Positions 37,803-47,340 of a stretch of DNA of 64,000 bases are shown in pieces. The notes beneath the pieces are model-generated. The model searched no databases and was not told where the DNA came from. It saw only the letters and a program-made list of their open reading frames with translations. Both the position numbers and the translations under genes were made by a program. Origin of the DNA: an uncultured Collinsella sp. Its GTDB lineage: Bacteria > Actinomycetota > Coriobacteriia > Coriobacteriales > Coriobacteriaceae. Location: the NCBI GenBank assembly GCA_937995345.1, contig CALKKS010000010.1, positions 24,777 through 88,776 on the forward strand, given 5' to 3'. Numbering within the stretch: the stretch's first letter is position 1; each line of letters begins with the position of its first letter.

Positions 37803-39644
37803 TTAGCCCTCCTTGGTCGCAGAGATAGTGTCGGATACTTCGGCCGGCCCGCCAAAGGCGCGGGCAGCCGCGGCTCCGCCGGCAAGCGGCGTCGCCATGG
37901 GAATTTTCGCACGTCGCGCTGACACGACGGGAAGCTCAAAGGCAAACCCCATCGCCAGCAAAAACCACGTGAGCGCATAGGTTGCAATTATGGCAGCCAC
38001 CAGGCCACCCGCCACGGCATGCTGGGAAAACACAGTACATGCGAGTGCTGCCAGAGCCGGGACCTCGCAGGCGGAAAGGGCCAACACGCCCTGCAGGAAT
38101 CCCGCACGGCGATCGCGCGCCAAGGCCCCGGCGGCAATGCCCGCCATGCCCGGCAGCGCCAACGCCAGCGCGACGATAATGGCCGGCAGCTTCCCGGACC
38201 ACATGAGAGGCCCCGCGGCAATCGTCACATGGGCGCCCGACGCCAACAGTGCCGCTGATACCACGACCACAGCCCAAAGCACGCCGCACACCGCCGTCGC
38301 ACCAGCCATCGCCGCGCGCCGGGCCGTGCGCCCCGATGCCTCCATCGGGCACGGCATGAGCGGCTCGGCGCGAAGCGAGCGGGCGACATTTTGCGCATAG
38401 TGGTCGCAAAATGCCGAGAGCGCCGCCTCCACCGCAGCCGGCTCGGGACGATCTTCCTGATGGCAGGACAGGCAGGCCATCACCACATCGAACAGCTGAG
38501 CGTCGACAAACGCCAGCGCATCGCGCAGATCCTCGGAATTTGGGTCGAGCCCCAGCTGCTGAGCCTGCTCGGCCGCGGCAAGTGCCACATCGGGCTCGCG
38601 TCGCAGCAGTTGCGTCAAGTCGCAGCCGAGCGCGTGGGCGCCGACGGGATAATCGGGCAGCGTATCCATCTTGAGGCGATAAGGGCTGGCGATATCGCGC
38701 GTCTTTTTACGCGATCCCGAAGTACCCGACGCACCCGGCGCTACTTCGTACGGCGCGACACCGGCGATGAGCTCGTAGACCGTACTCGCCGCCGCATAGA
38801 CATCGATCGCCGGCGACATGCGAAGCATGCGCAGGTCGGGGATATCGTCGGTGAGCATCTCGGGCGGGGCGTAGGCCACCGTCGCGCGGCGCAACGTGGC
38901 ATAGCGCTCGGTAAACGACGCCTTGCCGCCGGTGCCGGCCACCGCAGAGGCGGGCTCGAGCGCCAGCGACGAGCCAAAGTCGATTAAGCACAGGTCGAAG
39001 GTGCCTTCGGCAAGCTGTCGGTCGAGCGGCAGGCGCGCCGTGCGCACCATAATATTAGCGGGCGAGATATCGCGATGGACGAACCCCTCACCTACCAAGC
39101 TCATGCGGCAGAGCAGATCGAACAGGTCGCGACCCAGGCGCGCCGCCACGAGCGGCGACAGACGCCCGGCATCGTCCACGGCAAGGCGCGAGCGCAGGCG
39201 AGCGAGCGTCTCGCCCTCGACCCACTCCATGACAATCGCGGGCACGCCGTCGACCTCGCCCCACCCGTATAAGCGGGGAAAGCCCTTAAGGCCCGAAAGG
39301 GCACGATGGCATTCATATTCCTCGCGAAACGCCGCCTTGAATTTGGTGACCAGCGTCTCGTGGGCGACATCGTCATCAAATTCGTCGCGCGCCGGCAAGA
39401 TGAGCTGCTTGAGCGCCACAGCCTCGCCCTGCGCGTTGACGGCACGCGTCACACGGCCGATACCGCCACGGCGCATGGTGGCGTCGTCGGCAAACAGCAT
39501 CGTAAAACGGCGCAGGTAGGCGGGAAGCTCGTCCGTGCCCAGGGCTACGGCCGGCTCAAACCCGTCGACGCGCGCCAGGCGCAGGCCCACCATGGAATCA
39601 CGGTTGAGCGACTGGGCTGCCGTAGAAGCGAGGTCGTTCGTCAT
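37803..39644 (-). CDS. Membrane Ser/Thr protein kinase
   Basis: 613 residues. Kinase domain about 45-330: glycine loop GGIGRVTRA, Lys in VALKQL, catalytic loop FVHRDISPANIM and LIDFGSS. The C-terminal 170 residues hold about four membrane segments and no PASTA or other extracellular sensor. The substitution of KPxN by SPAN in the catalytic loop is tolerated in known kinases. The start overlaps the stop of the gene before it (ATGA). With the FHA protein downstream it makes a phospho-signalling unit separate from the one at 53.6-63.8 kb. Confidence 0.88.
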   Translation of the reverse strand: MTNDLASTAAQSLNRDSMVGLRLARVDGFEPAVALGTDELPAYLRRFTMLFADDATMRRGGIGRVTRAVNAQGEAVALKQLILPARDEFDDDVAHETLVTKFKAAFREEYECHRALSGLKGFPRLYGWGEVDGVPAIVMEWVEGETLARLRSRLAVDDAGRLSPLVAARLGRDLFDLLCRMSLVGEGFVHRDISPANIMVRTARLPLDRQLAEGTFDLCLIDFGSSLALEPASAVAGTGGKASFTERYATLRRATVAYAPPEMLTDDIPDLRMLRMSPAIDVYAAASTVYELIAGVAPYEVAPGASGTSGSRKKTRDIASPYRLKMDTLPDYPVGAHALGCDLTQLLRREPDVALAAAEQAQQLGLDPNSEDLRDALAFVDAQLFDVVMACLSCHQEDRPEPAAVEAALSAFCDHYAQNVARSLRAEPLMPCPMEASGRTARRAAMAGATAVCGVLWAVVVVSAALLASGAHVTIAAGPLMWSGKLPAIIVALALALPGMAGIAAGALARDRRAGFLQGVLALSACEVPALAALACTVFSQHAVAGGLVAAIIATYALTWFLLAMGFAFELPVVSARRAKIPMATPLAGGAAAARAFGGPAEVSDTISATKEG

Positions 39645-40546
39645 AGGGCGATCGCCGCCACATTGGTGTTGAAGTTGTTGAGCGCGACGTTATCGTCGCC
39701 GTAATGTCCGACCCATTGACACAGGTTTGTGTAGCAACCCCAGAGGTTGGCGAATTGTCGGTACCACTTTGACTGGGGAGGAAACGTCTGCCGGCCAAAC
39801 TCGGCACGGATGACAAACATGTCATTGACCAGGCTGTCGCACGGTCCGGTGTCGCCCGTGGCGTTATAGGTCGACACCACGCTATTGGCGCGGGCGACAT
39901 AGCCATCGAGCATGTTGTATTTGGTCACGAGCCAACTGTGGATACTCTCCTCCTCGGCAGCCGAGAGGCCACCCGAGCCCATGTCGCCGCCGGTACCGCC
40001 GTCCGTCGAGCCACCGCTCGTAGATCCGCTTGAGCCGGAACCCGCATTGGAATCGCCACTCGCACCAGAAGAGCCCGAGCCCGAGCTAGATGCATCCGAG
40101 CCGCCGGGCTTACCCACCTGCTGCGTATCCTGCTCCTTCTGCTGTTCCGCCTTGTTAACGATAGATGCCACGCTGTTGTTGGAAAGCTTCGTGATGATCC
40201 TGGTGTTGGTGAGCACGATGGTCTTGCCGTTTGCCAGCGTAACCTCGTTGTCCGATGTTTCGGGACTGTCCGCATCGTCGCCACCGAACACAACATGCGA
40301 GACCACGCTCGCCCACGCATATCCAGTTGTCGTTCCCAAGTCGCTTTTGGCCTTGCGCCCAATATGCAGCTCGCGCGCAGCATGCGCCTGCACCATGGAC
40401 GGCACCGTCATGCCATAAGCCGAAACACCGGCTATGACCAGCACGAGTGAGCAAGACAGCAGCACATACGCCCGAGGCGCCAGGCCCAGCCGGCGTCGCA
40501 TGCGCACCGCGGCGCCATGCTTTGTCTGAGTGCCCCCGGGCCGCAT
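39641..40546 (-). CDS. Membrane-anchored protein with Ser/Gly linker, unknown
   Basis: 301 residues. One N-terminal membrane segment (about 25-47, after basic RMRRRLGLAPR), an extracytoplasmic region, a Ser/Gly/Thr-rich linker (about 165-205), and a C-terminal helical domain with paired Cys (CDSLVND, WGCYTNLCQW). No family is recognised. The start MRPGGTQTK follows GGAGGAG. It is the first gene of the operon with the kinase and FHA protein and could be the extracellular sensor that the kinase itself lacks. Confidence 0.7.
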   Translation of the reverse strand: MRPGGTQTKHGAAVRMRRRLGLAPRAYVLLSCSLVLVIAGVSAYGMTVPSMVQAHAARELHIGRKAKSDLGTTTGYAWASVVSHVVFGGDDADSPETSDNEVTLANGKTIVLTNTRIITKLSNNSVASIVNKAEQQKEQDTQQVGKPGGSDASSSGSGSSGASGDSNAGSGSSGSTSGGSTDGGTGGDMGSGGLSAAEEESIHSWLVTKYNMLDGYVARANSVVSTYNATGDTGPCDSLVNDMFVIRAEFGRQTFPPQSKWYRQFANLWGCYTNLCQWVGHYGDDNVALNNFNTNVAAIAL

Positions 40547-40630
40547 GCGTTCTCCTCCAACAAAAACACGCCGCTCAGGAGCGGCGCATTCTTTCATATC
40601 CACATTTGAGTGTATCAGCGAACTCAAAAG

Positions 40631-40640
40631 GTTGCGCAAC
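40631..40640. promoter_or_regulatory. Palindrome GTTGCGCAAC
   Basis: 10-bp core of the TGTTGCGCAACA motif, 85 bp before the start of the kinase operon. On the minus strand TTGCGC lies 19 bp before TACACT, so it may overlap the -35 box. Confidence 0.4.
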
Positions 40641-40700
40641 GAATGGGCAAATACGAGGTGTAAGCGGACCCATCCACGCGATAAGCGGACGAAAAGCGGG

Positions 40701-40716
40701 TTTGTTGCACAACAAA
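40701..40716. promoter_or_regulatory. Near-palindrome TTTGTTGCACAACAAA
   Basis: A 16-bp near-perfect palindrome 61 bp further upstream than the GTTGCGCAAC site; the pair suggests cooperative binding. Confidence 0.35.
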
Positions 40717-40789
40717 TAAATGAACGCGCGCCCAATTATGAGTGCCCCGTGCGGCAGGACGACGGGACATGCCGCGGAGCTGACGCCGC

Positions 40790-41386
40790 CTAGATCGCGC
40801 GGCGGGCCTCGATAGCGCGGCCAAGCGTAAGCTCGTCGGCATACTCCAAGTCGCCGCCCACGGGAAGGCCGCTCGCAAGACGCGATACCTCAACGCCCAA
40901 TGGCTTGATGGTGCGGGCAAGGTAGCTCGCCGTAGTCTCGCCCTCAATGTTGGGGTTGGTGGCGATAATGACCTCGTGGATGTCCTCATGGCCCAGGCGC
41001 GCCAGCAGCTCGCGGATATGCAGCTGCTCGGGACCGATCTTGTCCATGGGGCTGATCACGCCGCCCAGCACATGGTACAGGCCATGGTAGCTGCCCGTGC
41101 GCTCGATTGCCTGGACGTCACGCGGCTCGCCCACCACGCAAATGCGAGTGGTATCGCGCATCGGGTCCTGGCAGATGGAGCACTCGTCGGCCGTGGCGTA
41201 GTTAAAGCAACGACCGCAAAAGTGAACCTCCTGCTTGACCTCCAGGATGGCCTCGGCCAGGCGGCGGGCCTCCTCGGCATCGGCCTCGAGCAGGTAATAG
41301 GCGATGCGCTGGGCCGACTTGGGACCAATGCCCGGCAGACGGCCAAGCTCATCGAGCAGTTTTTGCAGACTGTGATTCGCACTCAT
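40790..41386 (-). CDS. recR: Recombination protein RecR
   Basis: 198 residues, normal length. N-terminal helix-hairpin-helix ([17 protein letters not shown]), Cys4 zinc finger ([16 protein letters not shown]), TOPRIM domain and the C-terminal Walker-like strand. It loads RecA in the RecFOR pathway with RecO. The start MSANHSLQK has no clear ribosome-binding site but begins 13 bp after the ybaB stop, so translation is probably coupled. Confidence 0.96.
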   Translation of the reverse strand: MSANHSLQKLLDELGRLPGIGPKSAQRIAYYLLEADAEEARRLAEAILEVKQEVHFCGRCFNYATADECSICQDPMRDTTRICVVGEPRDVQAIERTGSYHGLYHVLGGVISPMDKIGPEQLHIRELLARLGHEDIHEVIIATNPNIEGETTASYLARTIKPLGVEVSRLASGLPVGGDLEYADELTLGRAIEARRAI

Positions 41387-41399
41387 ATATATGCGCGTC

Positions 41400-41720
41400 T
41401 TAGAACGGCATGCCCGGGATGTTGAGGCCGCCGGTGATGGCGCCCATCTGCTTGTTGGCAAGCTCGTTGACGCCGCGGACGGCCTCGTTGACGGCAGCCA
41501 TGATCATGTCCTGCAGCATATCGACGTCCTCGGGATCAAGCGCATCGGGATCGATGGTGAGGTTGACGAGCTCCATCTCGCCGTTAACGGTCACCTTGAC
41601 CATACCGCCGCCGGCAGAGGCGTCAACGGTCTGGGACTTGAGATTCTCCTGCGCGGCGGCAAGCTGCTCCTGCATCTTGCGAGCCTGCTTCATCATCTGC
41701 TGCATGTTCATACCGGCCAT
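41400..41720 (-). CDS. YbaB/EbfC nucleoid-associated protein
   Basis: 106 residues. [15 protein letters not shown] at the N-terminus and the following beta hairpin ([19 protein letters not shown]) are diagnostic. The dimer binds DNA without strong sequence preference and is commonly encoded between dnaX and recR. AAAGGAG precedes the start. Here it is still joined to recR but separated from dnaX by two unrelated genes. Confidence 0.94.
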   Translation of the reverse strand: MAGMNMQQMMKQARKMQEQLAAAQENLKSQTVDASAGGGMVKVTVNGEMELVNLTIDPDALDPEDVDMLQDMIMAAVNEAVRGVNELANKQMGAITGGLNIPGMPF

Positions 41721-41840
41721 ATTGGCTCCTTTACGTGCGGCCGCACGCCGAGCTGCAAGGGCAGCCGGAGCACGGCGGGACTTTCAAACTCAAAAATCGT
41801 ACCACGGCGCGGGGCCAGCAAGCGGGGCGGACGTGTTACC

Positions 41841-43247
41841 TCAGTCGATATACATGTCCTTTAGCGTGACGATTTGCCAATCTTCGCGTGCGGCGAGCTT
41901 CTTTTTTGTTGCGGTGCTCACGTCATGCTTGCAGAACAGCATGAAATGAGAGGCGGCGAAACCTTTTACCAAGCCTCGCTTGCTTTCAAGATCGCCAATC
42001 TCTGCCGACTCGTCAAACGATTCCCTGTATTTGCATTCTCCAATCAGCAGACGCTTTGACACCCGATCGGCAGCTAAAACATCGATATCGTCCTGGGCCC
42101 GTTTGGCGGGATTCGTTCCCCACCATGACGACACCGCCGTTGCCGCAATTGGCAACTTGCCCTGCTTTGCCTGCTCAACCAGCCACTCGGCACACAGCGC
42201 CTCGAACCGATGACCCAGATATTCGTTCAGCTGCTCTTCTGAAAGCGCGTTGACGACTGCCCGGCCCAAGCCCGCCTCGATATCGGACGAATACGGCATG
42301 ACGAACCGGAACCAAAACGCATAGCACGGCTCGGAAAGCCGGTAGATTCCGCGCTTGCTGGTTTCGATGCTCTCGCCAAACGGAACGACCTTTTCGATAA
42401 TTCCCACCGATTCCAGTGCCCTGAGATAGCGAGGCAACGTTGTCTGGGCAACTCCCGCGCGATCCGCGATCTGCTTTGCGCGGTTTGCACCGGCAGCCAC
42501 AGCCCGCAATATCGAGTTATACACTGCCGGCTCCCGAAACTCCTGGCGAATCAGCCCCTCAGGCTCACCATAGAGAAACCCCATGGGATCAAAGTAAAGC
42601 CGGGCCAGATTCTCCTTGAGCCCCACGCTCGAATCCAGCTGTTGCAGATAGTACGGAACACCGCCAAAACAGCCGTAGAATTTAAAGGCATCATGAGCGC
42701 TCAAGCCCGGAAGCATCTTGGCTGCATCCCTAAATCCAAGGTCGCGCACCTTGATTTGAGCCGTGCGCCGGCCGTACAGAGGGCTTTTGCGCCCCAGCAC
42801 ATTGCTTTCCATAAAACCCTGATTGCTGCCGCAAAGGATGAGAAAAGTGTTCGTCTCCCTGAAGGCCCGGTCGATGGCGACCTGGAAAATCGAGGGCAGT
42901 GCCTCGTTGCGCATCGCCGCATAGGGAAACTCATCGAACACAAAGACAAACCGTTCGGTGCGCGCTCGATCGGCGATGAAGGACAGCGCGTCAGCCCAGG
43001 AAGAGAACCCGCCAAGCGATGTGGGGAGATTGAAAAAGCTCGCGATGGCACGATTAAAATCCACTAGGTTGTCGGCGTCGCTTTGCTCGAGGGCGGTAAA
43101 CGAGAGCGTCCGTTTACCGCGGCAGAACTCGTTAATCAGCGTCGTCTTTCCCACGCGTCGACGACCGTATACGACGGCCATCTGAAATGAACGCTGCTCA
43201 TAAAGGGATTCGAGTTTTGCTAGCTCTGCCTCGCGTCCGACAAACAT
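41841..43247 (-). CDS. AAA ATPase of the DUF234 type
   Basis: 468 residues. Walker A YGRRRVGKTT near residue 28, Walker B FVFVFDEFPY near residue 110, sensor ILCGSNQGFME. A winged-helix region follows (IADRAGVAQTTLPRYLRALE), then the DUF234-like C-terminus with a PD-(D/E)XK-like core DIDVLAADR...LIGECKY. This archaeal-type ATPase class has no settled function. GGGAG precedes the ATG. Placed inside the usual dnaX-ybaB-recR block, on the same strand. A 9-bp inverted repeat lies 13 bp upstream of the start. Confidence 0.88.
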   Translation of the reverse strand: MFVGREAELAKLESLYEQRSFQMAVVYGRRRVGKTTLINEFCRGKRTLSFTALEQSDADNLVDFNRAIASFFNLPTSLGGFSSWADALSFIADRARTERFVFVFDEFPYAAMRNEALPSIFQVAIDRAFRETNTFLILCGSNQGFMESNVLGRKSPLYGRRTAQIKVRDLGFRDAAKMLPGLSAHDAFKFYGCFGGVPYYLQQLDSSVGLKENLARLYFDPMGFLYGEPEGLIRQEFREPAVYNSILRAVAAGANRAKQIADRAGVAQTTLPRYLRALESVGIIEKVVPFGESIETSKRGIYRLSEPCYAFWFRFVMPYSSDIEAGLGRAVVNALSEEQLNEYLGHRFEALCAEWLVEQAKQGKLPIAATAVSSWWGTNPAKRAQDDIDVLAADRVSKRLLIGECKYRESFDESAEIGDLESKRGLVKGFAASHFMLFCKHDVSTATKKKLAAREDWQIVTLKDMYID

Positions 43248-43260
43248 TATGCGCTCCCGA

Positions 43261-43295
43261 ATTATGCAAGGTCGAATAATTCACATTTGCATAAT
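43261..43295. promoter_or_regulatory. Inverted repeat ATTATGCAA / TTGCATAAT
   Basis: Perfect 9-bp arms (43261-43269, 43287-43295) around 17 bp, just before the DUF234 ATPase start. The position between promoter and start suits autorepression, perhaps by the winged-helix part of the ATPase. The half-site resembles the palindrome at 23846. Confidence 0.45.
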
Positions 43296-43436
43296 ATCTC
43301 AAACTCTACCTAGCCGGGCCGGACCTGACATTTTCTGCATCCAGCTAGATACCAAAATGCCGGACCGCCGCTCGGGTGGCGCGCATGGGGGCGGGGTATA
43401 ATTTGATTGTCACAGATAGCAATTTGGAGGTGCCCC

Positions 43437-43910
43437 ATGAATGCCCCCGACATGCTCCAAAACATCCGCTCAAAACACCCCACTCTATATTTCGTTCTCT
43501 ATCTCTTTGCCGGCTGGGCGGTGCGTGTTGTCATCACCCATGCCGTAGCTTTTGGAGCAGAACTGCTGATAGCAAACTCGGACCAGCCGGTTGTCAAATG
43601 GGAAGCGACCGATGAGTGCACCGACGGAACCCGAACCATTTACTACAACAGCCCGTCCCTCTACCAAGAGTTCAAGGTCAAGATAAAGGGCTCCAAGATT
43701 GTCGATGCCGAACTGGGCTCTTTATTTACAATCGGAGCAACCGTCAACGCCGAGCAAGTCGAGCGCACGGACAGCCGTGCGACGTATCGTATCGACCTCA
43801 GCATCCTAGGCCGACCGTCACGCGCCTGTCTGCTCGAATGCGATATACGCGGCACCACACTACACATGTCCGAAATACAGATGCGCCCGGACATTGAGCC
43901 CTCTTCTTGA
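43437..43910 (+). CDS. Small single-pass membrane protein, unknown
   Basis: 157 residues. One membrane segment (about 17-40) is followed by an extracytoplasmic beta-rich domain (VVKWEATDE; TIYYNSPSLYQEFKVKIKG; CLLECDIRG). No family is recognised. TATAAT at 43397 and GGAGG before the ATG support expression on its own. It converges with dnaX, its stop lying 21 bp from the dnaX stop. Confidence 0.65.
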   Translation: MNAPDMLQNIRSKHPTLYFVLYLFAGWAVRVVITHAVAFGAELLIANSDQPVVKWEATDECTDGTRTIYYNSPSLYQEFKVKIKGSKIVDAELGSLFTIGATVNAEQVERTDSRATYRIDLSILGRPSRACLLECDIRGTTLHMSEIQMRPDIEPSS

Positions 43911-43931
43911 GCGGTATACCCGCCCGCACGG

Positions 43932-46394
43932 TTACTCCACCGGCTTGAAGATGGTGGACTGGCCAAAGACGCTGCGGATGAGGGCTTTGGCCTCGTCCTC
44001 GGTCTGCGGGATGCTTGGGGCTGCGCCTTGATGGCCGAAGGGGCTGCCCGCGCCAGGGTTGGACTCCCAGGGAGCCGCAGGAGCGTCCTCCTCTTTGGGG
44101 GCAGTTGCAGCGGGCTTGGGCGCGGACGCCGCACCCGGCACGTCGAACGGGGGCAGATCGTCCCCGCCGGTATCGGCAGCAAAACCGCCGACCATGGCGT
44201 CGTCATAGGGCACCTGCTCGGATTCCCACGGTGCAGACGGCGCGGACGACTGAGCCTTGGAAGCGGACGCGCGCTCGGGAGCGCGGGGCGCAGGCTCGGT
44301 CGGGAGCTTGCCCGTGGCGGGAGCGCCGGCGGGATTGTCGGAGCGCAGCCAGGGAGCCTTACCCAGATCGGATGACTTAGGCGCAGGCGCGGCAGCGGGC
44401 TTGGGCGTGGGGACCGGAGCAGCCGGTTTGGGCACAGCGGGTTCAGGCGCCGACGGGGTCGGTGCCGCTACCGGTGCCGCTTTTGGCTGCGTCGCGCTGA
44501 CGTTCGAGGATACAGGGGCCGCCGAGGACACGGGTTGCGGGTCCGCAGATACCGCAGCCCGTGCAGATGGAGAATGCTCCTCATGTTGAGGAGCCGGCGT
44601 GCCACCCCCATCCAGGACATAGTCAACGGTGCGACGACCGAAGACTGCGCTGACCGTCGGCAGGACCACCGACTGCGTATCGGCGCGTCCGAGCATCTTG
44701 ATGGCAAAGGTCGAGCCCGCGGGGAATGAGACCGTGAGCTTGGAGCCATCGTCGGCCGTGGCGCGGGCGTTGAGCAAAAGCCCGGCGTAGGAAGCCTGAC
44801 GCGCCTTGACACGCTCGACGACCTCGGCCCATTTACGCTGGAGCTCACCGGCATCCTCGACCGCGGGGGACTCGGCGACGCCGGCGGCAGCAACCTGGGC
44901 GGCAGTGTTGGGCTTGGACACCGGCACGGTCGATGCAGCAGGCGCGGGAGCCGGAGCCGCAACGGATTGAGGTGCAGGCGTTACGGGTTTGGGCGCAGGA
45001 GCCGCGGACTTGGGCACAGGCTGGGCAGCCGGAACAGCAACACCGCGGTCCCAAGGCATGCCGGCCTGATGCGCGGACGTAGCAGCGGGGGCGGCGGTTG
45101 CCGCAGGAGCGGCAGCACGGGCGCCCGAAATGAGCGTCGGCTGCTGGGCAGCAGCGGGGGCGGATGTTGCAGGCGCGGCAGCCTGAGCAGCAGCCACGCT
45201 CGCCGGCACGGCGGCGTTGGCAACCATGGCCTCCAGGCGTGCTACGCGCTCGGCCAGGGCTTCAATGGTCAGATCAGCCTCGGGACGTGCCAGACGCGTG
45301 CAGGCGATCTCGAGCACCAGGCGCACGTCGCTCGCACCCCTCATCTCCAACGCGGCATCGTCGAGCACCGTCAGCACGCGGGCCAGACGGTCGGCAGGAT
45401 GCTCGCCAAAGGCAGCGGCCTCGGCAGCGAGTGCCTCGGCCTGCTCGGCACCGCCCTCAAACAACTCGGCACGGGCACCGGCAACGCAGGCAACATACAC
45501 GTCGCGCACATGCGCCACCAGGTCGCGCGTCAGCTCAAGCAGGTCATTACCTTCCTCGACCTGTGCGCGAATAAGCCCATACAGCTCGGCGACATCACGA
45601 TCAGCAATGGCGCGCGCAAACTCGCCCAGAATCTGGTCCGAAACTTCGCCCAAAAGCGAGCGGGCATCGTCCACATGCACGGTGCCGTTGCCAAAGACGC
45701 TCAGCTGCTCCAGCGTGGAGAGCGCGTCGCGCATACCGCCCTTGGCATGGCGCGCCACGATGGCAAGTGCCTCGTCGTCGTAGTCGAAGCCCTCCTGCTC
45801 GCACACGTATGCCAGGCGGCGCTCGATATCCTCGTTGCCGATGCGGTGGAAATCGAAGCGCTGGCAGCGCGAGAGGATGGTCTCCAGAATCTTTTGCGGG
45901 TCGGTGGTGCACAGCACAAAGATCACGTGCGCCGGCGGCTCCTCAAGCGTCTTGAGCAGCGCGTTAAACGCCGCCGTCGTGAGCATGTGGACCTCGTCGA
46001 TGATATAGATCTTGTACTTGCCGCGCACCGGGGCAAAGTTAACGGAGTTGATGATCTCCTCGCGCACGTTGTCTACGCCGGTACGGCTTGCGGCATCGAG
46101 CTCGTAGACATCGGGGTGGTTGCCCTCGGCGATGAGCTCGCATTCCTCGCAGGTGCCGTCGGGCATGCAGCCGCTCGCACCCTCGGCGCGCGCCGCCTCG
46201 GCATTGCGGCACAGCAGCGCCTTGGCAAGGATGCGCGCCATGGTGGTCTTGCCCGTGCCGCGCGGACCGCAAAACAGGTACGCGTGGGACAGACGCCCCT
46301 CGGTGATGGCGTGCTCGAGCGTCGAGACGATATGCTGCTGGCCCACCACGGAGTCGAAGGTGAGCGGGCGATACTTTCGGTACAACGATTCCAT
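43932..46394 (-). CDS. dnaX: DNA polymerase III subunit gamma/tau
   Basis: 820 residues. The clamp-loader ATPase is complete: YRKYRPLTFDSVVGQ, Walker A CGPRGTGKTT, zinc site (CRN...CMPDGTCEEC), Walker B YIIDEVHML and the sensor FVLCTTDPQKI. After domain III comes a long Ala/Pro-rich linker (about 450-590), then a short folded piece, another Pro/Ala-rich stretch, and a conserved acidic tail ending in FGQSTIFKPVE. The start MESLYRKYRP follows GGGGAG. The linker is longer than usual. It is separated from ybaB-recR by inserted genes. Confidence 0.95.
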   Translation of the reverse strand: MESLYRKYRPLTFDSVVGQQHIVSTLEHAITEGRLSHAYLFCGPRGTGKTTMARILAKALLCRNAEAARAEGASGCMPDGTCEECELIAEGNHPDVYELDAASRTGVDNVREEIINSVNFAPVRGKYKIYIIDEVHMLTTAAFNALLKTLEEPPAHVIFVLCTTDPQKILETILSRCQRFDFHRIGNEDIERRLAYVCEQEGFDYDDEALAIVARHAKGGMRDALSTLEQLSVFGNGTVHVDDARSLLGEVSDQILGEFARAIADRDVAELYGLIRAQVEEGNDLLELTRDLVAHVRDVYVACVAGARAELFEGGAEQAEALAAEAAAFGEHPADRLARVLTVLDDAALEMRGASDVRLVLEIACTRLARPEADLTIEALAERVARLEAMVANAAVPASVAAAQAAAPATSAPAAAQQPTLISGARAAAPAATAAPAATSAHQAGMPWDRGVAVPAAQPVPKSAAPAPKPVTPAPQSVAAPAPAPAASTVPVSKPNTAAQVAAAGVAESPAVEDAGELQRKWAEVVERVKARQASYAGLLLNARATADDGSKLTVSFPAGSTFAIKMLGRADTQSVVLPTVSAVFGRRTVDYVLDGGGTPAPQHEEHSPSARAAVSADPQPVSSAAPVSSNVSATQPKAAPVAAPTPSAPEPAVPKPAAPVPTPKPAAAPAPKSSDLGKAPWLRSDNPAGAPATGKLPTEPAPRAPERASASKAQSSAPSAPWESEQVPYDDAMVGGFAADTGGDDLPPFDVPGAASAPKPAATAPKEEDAPAAPWESNPGAGSPFGHQGAAPSIPQTEDEAKALIRSVFGQSTIFKPVE

Positions 46395-46509
46395 GGGTGC
46401 TCCCCCGGGTATACTGAGTCTTGTTGCCGCGGCGGCCATGCGGTCGCACGGCATACTGCATTCATAATAACCCGTACGGCGAGCCCGCCGCGATAGGAGT
46501 CCAAAGAGC

Positions 46510-47235
46510 ATGGCAGACGCAGAGAGCAACCTCGTTCCCTCCGAAGCAGCCGACCAGGTCGAGGTCGCGCTCGAGGCGCAGGCAGCAGCCGATGACGGCA
46601 TCCTGTACCTCAACGAGTATCAGTACGAAAACGACCTCGTCACCGATTTCGCCCGCTTGGTTGCCTCGCCCAGGCGCCGCGGCTCCCTGTACGTCGCCGC
46701 CGCGATTGCCGCGCTCATCGGCATCGGCATGCTGGTGGCCGGCGGCAGCTGGATCAAGTTCGGCGTCGTGCTGATCGTGTTCGGCGCCTTTTTGGCCTGG
46801 TGGAGCAAAAACCTGCACCACACCCTCGCCCGCGACTTTATCGACGCCGTCGAGGCAGACGAGTCCATGGGTGGCCGCTATCGCCGCGTCGCCGCCAACG
46901 AGGACGGCCTGATGGTCTGGGGCAAGAGCGGCAAGTCGCAGTTCTTCCCGTTTGAGAAGCTCGACCACGTACTCGACGGCGAGCGCATCTTTGTGGCTAT
47001 GTTCGCCGACCAGGGCGTGACGATCCCTAAGGACACCTTTGTGCGTGGTGATGCCGAGCAGTTTTGCTCCTTCCTCAAGGCGCGCATCAACAAAAAACTC
47101 CGCATCGAGACCAAACGCAAGAAGATGAAGGCCGAAAAGGCCGCCGCCGAGGCCAAACAGGGCGACAAGGCCGACAAGCCCCAGGACAACAAGGGCAAGC
47201 AGCGCAAGCAGAAGAAGAACAAGAAGAAGCGGTAG
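46510..47235 (+). CDS. Two-pass membrane protein with Lys-rich tail
   Basis: 241 residues. An acidic N-terminus precedes two membrane segments (about 60-100), a YcxB-like globular region (about 115-200, QFFPFEKLDHVLDGERIF), and a very basic C-terminus of about 45 residues rich in Lys. The function is unknown; the basic tail may contact nucleic acid or lipid head groups. It diverges from dnaX across 115 bp. Confidence 0.7.
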   Translation: MADAESNLVPSEAADQVEVALEAQAAADDGILYLNEYQYENDLVTDFARLVASPRRRGSLYVAAAIAALIGIGMLVAGGSWIKFGVVLIVFGAFLAWWSKNLHHTLARDFIDAVEADESMGGRYRRVAANEDGLMVWGKSGKSQFFPFEKLDHVLDGERIFVAMFADQGVTIPKDTFVRGDAEQFCSFLKARINKKLRIETKRKKMKAEKAAAEAKQGDKADKPQDNKGKQRKQKKNKKKR

Positions 47236-47263
47236 GCCGGCCGACACCGAAGGCGCCTCGTCC

Positions 47264-47303
47264 CGCACCCGATTCCGGGCCGGGGCTCCTGGAATCGGGT
47301 GCG
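47264..47303. terminator. Stem-loop between convergent genes
   Basis: Perfect 13-bp arms CGCACCCGATTCC / GGAATCGGGTGCG around a 14-nt loop. Without a T-run, but well placed to separate the plus-strand membrane protein from the minus-strand transporter operon. Confidence 0.6.
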
Positions 47304-47340
47304 TGTACCGCCGATGGACCCGTTTTGCCTAACTCTCGAG

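Noticed and set aside
44967..46496. A 509-codon plus-strand frame opposite dnaX
   Set aside because: Antisense shadow of the dnaX ATPase and linker; no domain or ribosome-binding site.
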